A stretch of DNA of 6,300 bases from Eubacteriales bacterium. Its GTDB lineage: Bacteria > Bacillota_A > Clostridia > Christensenellales > Aristaeellaceae. Every line of letters starts with the position of its first letter. Position 1 is the stretch's first letter. Location: the NCBI GenBank assembly GCA_030528845.1, contig JAUMYC010000086.1, positions 1 to 6,300 on the forward strand. Reading direction: 5' to 3'. Below the pieces are notes generated by a model. That model was not told the DNA's origin. It saw nothing but the letters and a program-made list of their open reading frames with translations, and did no database searches. Shown in pieces: positions 1 to 5,214 of the stretch. The position numbers were made by a program, and so were the translations under genes.

Positions 1-42
1 CCCTCCGCCCCTGCGGGGCGCCTCCCCTTACACAGGGGAGGC
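1..42. repeat. Tandem GC-rich hairpins, likely dispersed intergenic repeat (cut by window edge)
   Basis: Two adjoining perfect inverted repeats are visible. CGCCCC (6-11) pairs with GGGGCG (15-20) around a 3-base loop. GCCTCCCCT (20-28) pairs with AGGGGAGGC (34-42) around TACAC. The pattern of a short stem next to a CCTCCCC/GGGGAGG stem resembles an intergenic repeat I associate from memory with gut Clostridia genomes. The left end may lie outside the window, so its full extent is unknown. No coding potential is seen here. Confidence 0.55.
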
Positions 43-79
43 TTTGGTGCGGTGCTGAATCGAACAACCTTTACAAGAA

Positions 80-109
80 CACTCCCGGCAGATCATCCTG
101 CCGGGAGTG
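80..109 (-). terminator. 12-bp hairpin downstream of the membrane protein gene, probable terminator
   Basis: Positions 80-91 pair perfectly with 98-109 around a 6-base loop (ATCATC), giving a GC-rich 12-bp stem. It lies 49 bases past the stop of the minus-strand membrane protein gene. Read on the minus strand it is followed by TTCTTG, and on the plus strand TTTT follows after a few bases, so the T-tract is weak both ways. It may act bidirectionally, also ending a plus-strand unit from outside the window. Confidence 0.5.
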
Positions 110-158
110 CAGCTGTTTTAGGACGCTCGTCATTGCGGAAGTCCTTTTTATGGTGTTT

Positions 159-803
159 TCAGCGCTCGGCTTTTTTGAATTCCTTGCCGTAGAGCAACGG
201 GCCGGAGAGGTGGTCGTTGAAGAGCTGGATGACCGGGCCCATGCAGAAGGCGGTGAGGATGGTGCCGAAGCCCACGCGGTCGCCGAAGGCCACGCCGAAG
301 ATCAGGCCGAAGACGACGCAGATGACGTCTGTGCCGATGCGGCAGAAGCGGAAGGGCCATTTCGTTCGCTGGGCGATGATCTGCGAAACGGCGTCGTAGC
401 CGGAAACGCCGAGGTTTGCCGTGAAATAGAGCGAGGAGCCGATGCAGAGGATCAGCAGAGTGAAGATGAGCAGGCCCACGCGGCCGTAGATCGTCGCAAA
501 CAGGGCAAAGCCGCTGAACGCCTCGTAAAAGAAATCCGCCACCACGCCGATGAGGAAGAGGTTGAGCAGAGTCGCGATGCCGATGCGGCTGCGGTCAAAG
601 AAGAAATCGATGATCAGCAGCGCGCCCGTCACGAAGGGGTAGATCGCGCCGTAGGTGGTGCCGAAGATATTCGCCCAGCCGAGGGTGAAGCAGGTGAACG
701 GGTCGGCGCCCAGATCTGCGATCTGGAAAAAGCCGACGGTCACGCCGGTGAGGAAGACGCCGAACAGAGACATGAAAAGCCGCTTGGCCATCATTTTGGA
801 CAT
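159..803 (-). CDS. YczE/YitT-family integral membrane protein
   Basis: A 214-residue hydrophobic protein of the YczE/YyaS/YitT type, a widespread Bacillota membrane family of unproven transport or regulatory function. I see five to six membrane segments, near residues 8-28, 52-69, 74-96, 107-129, 152-173 and a shorter one at 180-197. Two similar loop motifs, ADLGADPFTCF (29-39) and ANLGVSGYDAVSQ (129-141), sit after the first and fourth segments. They suggest an internal duplication and match the LGxxP/GxSGYD signatures typical of the family. The last residues are charged (KEFKKAER), consistent with a cytosolic tail. The start at 803 has an AAAGGG ribosome binding site about 10 bases upstream and a TATAAT box about 40 bases upstream. 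Met4 and Met5 are alternative starts. The gene stands alone, divergent from recD2. Family assignment is fairly secure; the substrate is unknown. Confidence 0.85.
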   Translation of the reverse strand: MSKMMAKRLFMSLFGVFLTGVTVGFFQIADLGADPFTCFTLGWANIFGTTYGAIYPFVTGALLIIDFFFDRSRIGIATLLNLFLIGVVADFFYEAFSGFALFATIYGRVGLLIFTLLILCIGSSLYFTANLGVSGYDAVSQIIAQRTKWPFRFCRIGTDVICVVFGLIFGVAFGDRVGFGTILTAFCMGPVIQLFNDHLSGPLLYGKEFKKAER

Positions 804-841
804 GCGCGATACGCCCTTTCCGCTTGTAATGAACAGCCGAC

Positions 842-871
842 ATTATAGCCCTGCGCCCATGCGGCGCACAA
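842..871 (-). promoter_or_regulatory. Promoter for the membrane protein gene
   Basis: On the minus strand a perfect TATAAT lies at 847-842. A weak -35 candidate, TTGTGC, lies at 871-866 with an 18-base spacer. Transcription would start near 835, giving a leader of about 30 bases that carries the ribosome binding site. The -10 is convincing; the -35 is poor and overlaps the dyad at 859-886. Confidence 0.55.
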
Positions 872-886
872 GCGCTCCCGCCGCAT
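859..886. promoter_or_regulatory. Dyad in the divergent promoter region, possible operator
   Basis: ATGCGGCG (859-866) is the exact reverse complement of CGCCGCAT (879-886), with 12 bases between. It overlaps the -35 position of the minus-strand promoter and lies 47 bases upstream of the recD2 -35. It could bind a regulator of the divergent pair. As RNA on the plus strand it would form a hairpin followed by a T-rich stretch, so terminator-like behaviour is an alternative. Function is inference. Confidence 0.3.
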
Positions 887-932
887 CCTTTCGTTATTTT
901 TCGTGTCTTTTGGACAAACCGCGCCGGAGGCT

Positions 933-961
933 TTGCAAAAACGAATCACAATGCGTATAAT
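933..961 (+). promoter_or_regulatory. Promoter of the recD2-comFC operon
   Basis: TTGCAA (933-938) and a perfect TATAAT (956-961) are separated by 17 bases, a good vegetative sigma-A arrangement. Transcription would begin near 968, about 43 bases ahead of the recD2 start codon. No terminator is seen between recD2 and comFC, so the promoter should serve both. Confidence 0.7.
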
Positions 962-1010
962 AATAGTAAGAGAGAACGAAGCAACGGCAAGAAGAGCGGA
1001 GGGCGTTTGG

Positions 1011-3222
1011 ATGGCGCGGTATGAAGGTACGGTGGAGGAGATCGTCTTCCGCAACGAGGAAAACGGCTATGCGGTGATCGTGCTCAAGGCGGGCAGAGAC
1101 CGCATCTGCGCCGTGGGCACGCTCGGCGAGGTGAGCGTCGGCGAACAGGCCGCGGTGGAGGGCGAGTGGGTGGAGCATGGCGAATACGGCATGCAGCTGC
1201 GCATCAGCTCCTGCGAGCTGAGCCTGCCGGACAGCAAGGCCGGCATGGAGCGCTTTCTGGCCAGCGGCAATGTGCGCGGCGTGGGCCCGGCCACGGCCAA
1301 GCTGATCATGCACGCGTTTGGCAAAGAGGCCTTTTATGTGCTCGAAAACGAGCCGCACAGGCTCACGCAGATCCCCGGGATCGGCCGGAAAAAGGCCGCG
1401 CAGATTGCCGAATCCTTCGCGCAGAAAAGGGAAATGCGCCAGACGATGGTGTTTTTGCAGACCTACGGCCTCTCGGCGCAGCTGGCTGAGCGCGTCTACA
1501 AGGCGTACGGCCCGAACGCGCCGCAGATCGTGCGCCATCAGCCCTACCGGCTCGTGACGGACATCCGGGGCGTGGGCTTTGTCACCGCAGACGCCCTTGC
1601 GCGCAGCATGGGCGTGGCCGAGGACGACCCGGGCCGGCTGCGCGCGGGCGTGCTCTATGCGCTGGGCGAGGCGACGGCCTCCGCCGGGCATTGCTATCTG
1701 CCCTATGCGCTGCTGGTGGAGGAAACGGCGCGGCTTTTGCGCACGAGCGCGGAGCAGGCCGACATGGCCGCGCGCGAGCTCATTTTGCAGGGGCAGCTGC
1801 TGCGCAAGAGCGTGGGCGAGGACGACGCGGTGTACAACCCGCGCATGTATGAGGCGGAGACGGAGGTCGCCCAGCGGCTGGCCGAGCTCTGCGTGCGCAA
1901 GGCGGAAAACGCGCCCGCCGACGCGGAGGAGCGCGTGGCGCGCTATGAAAAAAAACAGCGGAATGGCGCTCTCGAAGGAGCAGCGGGAAGCCGTGCTCGC
2001 CGCAGCGGAGGGCGGGCTCACCGTCGTCACGGGCGGCCCCGGCACAGGCAAGACCACCTGCATCCGCTGCATGCTGGAGGTGCTCTCCTTCGCGGGCAAG
2101 ACGGTGCTCTGCGCGCCGACGGGCAGGGCGGCCAAGCGCATGAGCGAGGCCTCCGGCTGCGAGGCGAAGACCATCCACCGTCTGCTGGAATACGGCGGGG
2201 AGGAAGGCAGCTTTCTCAAAAACGAGCTCGACCCCATCGACGCACAGGTCGTGATCGTGGACGAGGTGTCCATGGTGGACCTGCAGCTCATGCGGGCGCT
2301 GCTGCGCGCGCTGCGGCCCGGCGTGCGCCTCGTCTTTGTGGGTGACAAAGACCAGCTCCCGCCCGTGGGCGCGGGCAACGTGCTGGCCGATCTCATCCGC
2401 AGCGGCGTCGCCCCGGTCATTTTTCTCACGCGCATCTACCGGCAGGGCGACGGCAGCCGCATCGTGGACAATGCGCACCGCATCAACGCGGGCGAAATGC
2501 CCGTGTGCAACGGAAAAGACAGCGATTTCTTCTTCGAGCGCTACGACACCCCCGCCGAGGCCGCGCAGGCCGTCGTGCGCCTCGTCTCGCAGAGGCTGCC
2601 CGGCTATCTGGGCGCGAACCCGCTGACTGCCATTCAGACCATGGCGCCCATGAAAAAGGGCGACGCGGGCGTTTGGCGGCTCAACGCGCTTTTGCAGCAG
2701 GCGCTCAACCCCGCAGACGGGCAGGAAAACGAGCTGCGCTGGGGAGATTCCGTCTTCCGCCCGGGCGACCGCGTGATGCAGATCCGCAATAATTATCAGA
2801 AGGAATGGCTCGGTGAGGGGCAGGAGGGCAAGGGCGTGTTCAACGGCGACATCGGCTTTGTCGCGCAGGTGGACAAGGAGAGCAGGAGCCTGAAGGTGCT
2901 CTTCGACGAAAACAGGCTGGTGGAATATGACGACGCGGAGCTGGACGATCTGGAGCTGGCCTACTGCATCAGCGTGCACAAGAGCCAGGGCGGCGAGTTT
3001 GACTGCATCGTGCTGCCGCTGGTCTCCGGCCCGCCCATGCTCATGACGCGCAATCTGCTCTACACCGCCGTGACCCGCGCCAAGAAGCTCGTGGTGCTGG
3101 TGGGGCGGGGCGCGTGCGTCTCCGCCATGGTAAAAAACGATCATGTCGCCCAGCGCTACAGCGGCCTGGCCGAGAGGCTGGCCCGCATGACGGAGCTGGC
3201 GCAGGGCATGCGCAGGGAGTGA
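1011..3222 (+). CDS. recD2: RecD2-type SF1B DNA helicase, frame broken at an A8 run
   Basis: RecD2 is an ATP-dependent 5'-3' DNA helicase of non-RecBCD bacteria, linked to repair and replication-fork maintenance. The ATG at 1011 has GGAGGG 7 bases upstream. Frame one covers 1011 to about 1950: an N-terminal OB-like region (residues 1-70) and helix-hairpin-helix repeats near 88-104 (RGVGPATA), 120-136 (IPGIGRKKA) and 185-200 (IRGVGFVTA). The ATPase half continues one base out of phase to the TGA at 3222. It has Walker A GGPGTGKTT (2032-2058), Walker B with DEVSMVD (2251-2280), GDKDQLPPVG (from 2341), SVHKSQGGEFD (2971-3003) and YTAVTRAKK (from 3061). Joined by dropping one A, the protein is 736 residues, normal for the family, and all helicase motifs are intact. 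Unshifted, frame one runs to a stop at 2345 with about 130 residues unrelated to the family. The cause could be sequencing error, slippage or true mutation; the family identity is certain. Confidence 0.9.
1925..1965 (+). other. recD2 frame-switch site: SD-like GGAGGAG, A8 run, alternative ATGs
   Basis: The run of eight A (1948-1955) is where family similarity moves from frame one (ending RYE) to the +1 frame (KNSGMALSKEQREAV). With seven A the two halves would be one open frame. GGAGGAG lies at 1925-1931. Two ATGs in the downstream frame follow, at 1945 (13 bases after the SD-like run) and 1963. The helicase half could therefore be made by transcriptional slippage on the A tract, by a +1 or -2 ribosomal shift, or as a separate protein of 425 residues (from 1945) or 419 residues (from 1963). 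A homopolymer miscall is the simplest alternative. Confidence 0.8.
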
Positions 3223-3229
3223 ACGGACG

Positions 3230-3982
3230 ATGCAGAAATTCCGAGAGATCCGGGAGAGCGTGCTGCAGCTGCTCTATCCCGAGCAGGCCGTGTGCGTGGG
3301 CTGCGGCGATCTTTCCGGCATAGGCGGGCGCTGGCTGTGCGAAGACTGCGCGCGTGCGCTGGAGGCGCTTTCGATGCAGGACAGGCGCATCTGCCCGCGC
3401 TGCGGCGTGGAGACCGACGGCGCCTGCACCCATTGCGCCGACTGGCCGGCGGACGCCGTCGCAGCTGTGCGCTATTGCTACGGCTATGCCCACCCGGTCG
3501 ACGCGGCTGTCATGGAGATGAAATACAGCGGCGTGTACCGCATGACCGGCTGGATGGCCGAGCGCATGCTGGGGCTGCTGGAGGGCGGGGCGTTCGGCCG
3601 GGTGGACCGGCTCGTGCCCGTGCCGATGCATCCGGCGCGCCTGCGCGAGCGCGGCAGAAATCATGCGCTCTCTCTGGCGCAGGAGCTCTCGCGCCTGAGC
3701 GGCGTGCCCGTCTTTACGGGGCTTGCGCGCGTGCGCAACACCAAGCAGCAGGCCCGCCAAAAGGGCGAGGCTCGGCGAAAGGGCATGGAAGGCGCTTTTG
3801 CGCTGCGCTCCGGGGCGGAACAGATCATCGGCAAGCGGCTGCTCCTCATCGACGACGTCGTCACCACGGGCACGACTGTTAATTCCTGCGCAAAAGTGCT
3901 TTATGCAAACGGCGCGGCCTGTGTGTCAGCGGCGGCTTTTGCTGGACACTTGTCCGCGAACAAAATACAGATAGAAAAATGA
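3230..3982 (+). CDS. comFC: ComF-family protein (ComFC), zinc-finger phosphoribosyltransferase fold
   Basis: A 250-residue ComF-family protein. ComFC is needed for DNA uptake in competent bacteria, probably at the cytoplasmic side of the membrane, and the fold is that of phosphoribosyltransferases. The N-terminal zinc-finger region has four CxxC pairs: C22/C25, C37/C40, C55/C58 and C66/C69. The middle carries LVPVPMHPARLRERGRNHA, the typical ComF segment, followed by NTKQQARQKGEARRKGMEGAF. The PRPP-loop motif LLLIDDVVTTGTT is at residues 204-216 with the usual paired aspartates D208 and D209. Length and motif order fit an intact family member. The start lies 7 bases past the recD2 stop, and AGGGAG (3214-3219) inside the end of recD2 serves as ribosome binding site, so translation is probably coupled in a recD2-comFC operon. 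No clear terminator follows; the RNA promoter begins 80 bases on. Whether the organism is naturally transformable cannot be told from this gene alone. Confidence 0.93.
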   Translation: MQKFREIRESVLQLLYPEQAVCVGCGDLSGIGGRWLCEDCARALEALSMQDRRICPRCGVETDGACTHCADWPADAVAAVRYCYGYAHPVDAAVMEMKYSGVYRMTGWMAERMLGLLEGGAFGRVDRLVPVPMHPARLRERGRNHALSLAQELSRLSGVPVFTGLARVRNTKQQARQKGEARRKGMEGAFALRSGAEQIIGKRLLLIDDVVTTGTTVNSCAKVLYANGAACVSAAAFAGHLSANKIQIEK

Positions 3983-4061
3983 TGCGAAAGCCTTATGCAA
4001 AATGAATAAATGCAGGAGCGGCGTTAAGGTTAGTTTCGACAAAGTAAACAAAATGTTATTT

Positions 4062-4095
4062 TTGACTTGAAAAAATGCATTTTATATACTATAAT
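4062..4095 (+). promoter_or_regulatory. Two overlapping promoters ahead of the structured RNA
   Basis: TTGACT (4062-4067) with TATACT (4085-4090) has a 17-base spacer. TTGAAA (4067-4072) with TATAAT (4090-4095) also has a 17-base spacer. The two sets are offset by 5 bases in an AT-rich island within a GC-rich genome. The second would start transcription near 4102, the first base of the RNA's closing stem. This looks like a strong constitutive promoter, as expected for an abundant noncoding RNA. Confidence 0.85.
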
Positions 4096-4101
4096 ATCGT
4101 T

Positions 4102-4328
4102 GGAGTGCGAATCGACGGGTCTGTGGTTGAAAGTCGATGCCAGTCGCAGGCAAAGCGATCCACGTAAGCCGGCCAAAGCGCCGGCGATCATAGTGCGGCC
4201 TAGAAGTAAGACCGGCCAGCCGAAAAGAGCTGAGAGGGCTATTAGTGGGAGGACATGCGTCCCATGAGCGAACGTCCCAGCCGGCGGGTGTGGGGGTAAA
4301 AACCAGGTCAGCCGTTTTTCGCATATCC
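4102..4328 (+). ncRNA. Structured noncoding RNA, probable raiA-motif RNA
   Basis: About 227 bases after a strong promoter contain no convincing gene and fold well. TGCGA (4106-4110) pairs with TCGCA (4319-4323), and GGA (4102-4104) with TCC (4326-4328), closing the molecule. Inside are ATCGAC (4111-4116) with GTCGAT (4133-4138), GCCGGC (4168-4173) with GCCGGC (4180-4185), GGCC (4197-4200) with GGCC (4214-4217), and GGCT (4237-4240) with AGCC (4279-4282). The last encloses TGGGA/TCCCA (4246-4250/4275-4279) and GGAC/GTCC (4251-4254/4259-4262). TGGTT in the first hairpin loop (4124-4128) can pair with AACCA (4301-4305) as a pseudoknot. The known raiA motif is a comparably sized RNA found between comFC and raiA in Bacillota, implicated in sporulation and aggregation in Clostridium acetobutylicum. 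The position directly after comFC fits; the class call is from context and architecture, not a covariance-model match. The 3' end is uncertain; it may be processed from a transcript continuing into the zinc-ribbon gene. Confidence 0.72.
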
Positions 4329-4356
4329 GACCATAATACAACGGAGGGAAACCATC

Positions 4357-4647
4357 ATGTACGAGGACAAGACTCTCACTTGTAGGGATTGCGGAGCACA
4401 GTTCGTGTTCACCGCCGGCGAGCAGGCGTTCTACGCCGAGCGCGGCTTCCAGAACGAGCCCACCCGCTGCAAGCCCTGCAGAGACGCCCGCAAGGCGAGC
4501 CGCAGCAACGGCGCCGCCAGCGGCGAACCGCGCGAGATGTTCGAAACCGTTTGCGCCGAGTGCGGCAAGCCCACCAAGGTTCCGTTCATCCCCAAGAGCG
4601 ACCGTCCGATCTACTGCAGCGAGTGCTTCGCAGCCCGCCGCGGCTAA
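4357..4647 (+). CDS. Small double zinc-ribbon protein (CxxC-x17-CxxC type)
   Basis: A 96-residue, cysteine-rich, cytosolic-looking protein with two zinc-ribbon modules. The first (residues 5-46) has C9/C12 and C38/C41, 25 residues apart, around FVFTAGEQAFYAERGF, the signature of a probable zinc-ribbon domain common in Clostridia and environmental bacteria. A short polar linker (47-61, Ser/Asn/Gly-rich) leads to the second (62-96), with C66/C69 and C87/C90 exactly 17 residues apart, the CxxC-x17-CxxC form. The basic residues after each knuckle (CRDARK, FAARRG) suggest nucleic-acid or ribosome contact, but the function of the family is unknown. GGAGGG (4343-4348) sits 8 bases before the ATG. 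No separate promoter is seen, so it is probably expressed from the RNA promoter at 4062-4095, placing the structured RNA in its 5' leader. It ends at the terminator at 4731-4763. It occupies the place where raiA is often found. Confidence 0.9.
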   Translation: MYEDKTLTCRDCGAQFVFTAGEQAFYAERGFQNEPTRCKPCRDARKASRSNGAASGEPREMFETVCAECGKPTKVPFIPKSDRPIYCSECFAARRG

Positions 4648-4706
4648 GAAAAGGACACACGGTACATCCAGCGCCTCGTATATGCGTTGATATGCACTGT
4701 AACCCG

Positions 4707-4722
4707 CGGGCGGTTTCGCCCG
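4707..4722 (+). other. Small hairpin ahead of the terminator
   Basis: CGGGCG (4707-4712) pairs with CGCCCG (4717-4722) around a GTTT loop, 8 bases before the terminator stem. Its arms share GGGCG/CGCCC with the terminator arms, so alternative pairing between the two is possible. No leader-peptide or regulated downstream gene supports real attenuation. Confidence 0.5.
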
Positions 4723-4730
4723 AAAGAAAA

Positions 4731-4763
4731 GCGCCCGTTCCGCTTGGAAACGGGCGCTTTTTT
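4731..4763 (+). terminator. Intrinsic terminator of the RNA/zinc-ribbon unit
   Basis: GCGCCCGTT (4731-4739) pairs with AACGGGCGC (4749-4757) around a 9-base loop. Six T follow (4758-4763) and AAAA (4727-4730) precedes. This is a textbook Rho-independent terminator, 83 bases after the zinc-ribbon stop. Confidence 0.93.
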
Positions 4764-4805
4764 CTGTGCGCAAAGGAGATCGTCCCGAAGCGCGGAGCAG
4801 ACGCG

Positions 4806-4848
4806 ATAAACGAGAGACCACCGGTCGCGCCGGTGGCCTCTCGTTTAT
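4806..4848 (-). terminator. Long hairpin overlapping the lipoprotein stop codon
   Basis: ATAAACGAGAG (4806-4816) pairs with CTCTCGTTTAT (4838-4848). After one mismatch (4817/4837), CCACCGG (4818-4824) pairs with CCGGTGG (4830-4836) around a 5-base loop, giving 18 pairs in all. The minus-strand stop codon (4847-4845) lies within the stem. The T-tract is short (TTTAT), so it may terminate, protect the mRNA 3' end, or do both. It may also back up the plus-strand terminator at 4731-4763. Confidence 0.7.
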
Positions 4849-5066
4849 TCGATACCGGGTTCTTCGGTCGGCGCGGCGGTGGCATCGAGGATGTCCGGCC
4901 CGGGCGTGAGCACGGGCACCTCCGTGGGCGCCGCCGTTGCGCTCGGCGTGATGACGGGCGCGATGCTGGGCTCCGCCGTGGGCGTGCCGATCTTGCCGCC
5001 GCCGGAGCATGCGGCCAGCGCAAAGGCCAGCGCCACGGTCAGGATCAGGGCGAGAAACGTCTTCAT
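4845..5066 (-). CDS. Very small Thr/Pro-rich lipoprotein
   Basis: The ATG at 5066 is chosen because AGGAGG (5082-5077) lies 10 bases upstream and it begins a clean lipoprotein signal; an in-frame ATG at 5144 would add 26 hydrophilic residues that spoil it. The 73-residue product has MK, a hydrophobic core (residues 4-18) and the lipobox LAAC with Cys20 as the lipid-attached residue after cleavage by signal peptidase II. The mature 54 residues start SGGGKIG and are otherwise Thr/Pro/Ala/Glu-rich with TPTAEP, AAPTEVP and AAPTEEP units, the kind of sequence used as extracellular linkers. No folded domain is visible. It is either a bare surface-anchored tail or the remnant of a larger lipoprotein whose domain was lost, although stop and hairpin coincide neatly, arguing for a finished gene. 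The gene is divergent from the EEP-fold enzyme. No family is recognised and no confident promoter was found. Confidence 0.75.
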   Translation of the reverse strand: MKTFLALILTVALAFALAACSGGGKIGTPTAEPSIAPVITPSATAAPTEVPVLTPGPDILDATAAPTEEPGIE

Positions 5067-5153
5067 AACAGCTTGTCCTCCTTTTATCGCAGCGGGCGAT
5101 CTATGCCCGTGTTCGCTATGTAGGATACGCGCGCCGGGCCGCAAATATGCGCG

Positions 5154-5182
5154 TTGCCGGGAGGAATGCGCTGTGTTATAAT
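5154..5182 (+). promoter_or_regulatory. Extended -10 promoter of the EEP-fold gene
   Basis: TTGCCG (5154-5159) and TATAAT (5177-5182) are separated by 17 bases, with TG at 5174-5175 making an extended -10. The predicted start is near 5189, about 26 bases before the ATG. Confidence 0.8.
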
Positions 5183-5188
5183 GAAAGA

Positions 5189-5198
5189 AACGTACGTT
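5189..5198. promoter_or_regulatory. Palindrome at the predicted transcription start, possible operator
   Basis: AACGTACGTT is a perfect 10-base palindrome that begins at the predicted transcription start, between the -10 box and the ribosome binding site (GGAGG, 5202-5206). A repressor bound here would block initiation. No regulator gene is in view, so the role is inference. Confidence 0.3.
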
Positions 5199-5214
5199 CG
5201 GGGAGGAAAAACAG

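Noticed and set aside
40..80. Possible tRNA fragment near the left edge (GAATCGAAC)
   Set aside because: The stretch resembles a T-loop complement only superficially; no acceptor or anticodon stems can be formed around it.
150..848. Long plus-strand open frame antisense to the membrane protein gene
   Set aside because: Its translation is Glu/Ala/Asp-rich with no family signature, while the opposite strand encodes a clear multi-pass membrane protein with a ribosome binding site.
894..2435. 513-residue minus-strand open frame opposite recD2
   Set aside because: It is a GC-rich shadow. The plus strand carries recognisable helix-hairpin-helix and helicase motifs in the same bases.
1780..3144. 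454-residue minus-strand open frame opposite the helicase ATPase half
   Set aside because: His/Ala/Arg-rich shadow translation with no motif and no ribosome binding site of note.
4067..4267. 66-residue plus-strand open frame over the structured RNA
   Set aside because: It starts inside the promoter, has no ribosome binding site, and the region pairs as RNA.
4280..4319. Intrinsic terminator ending the structured RNA at the T5 run
   Set aside because: Only a 4-bp CGGC/GCCG stem with a large loop precedes the T run, and the adjoining bases pair better in the closing stem.
4102..4356. Riboswitch or T-box leader for the zinc-ribbon gene
   Set aside because: I see no T-box sequence or familiar aptamer core, and the position after comFC fits the raiA-motif RNA better. 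A cis role is kept open as a finding.
4030..5010. 326-residue minus-strand open frame across the RNA, zinc-ribbon gene and terminator
   Set aside because: It crosses a strong promoter, a structured RNA and an intrinsic terminator of the other strand, and its translation is low-complexity.
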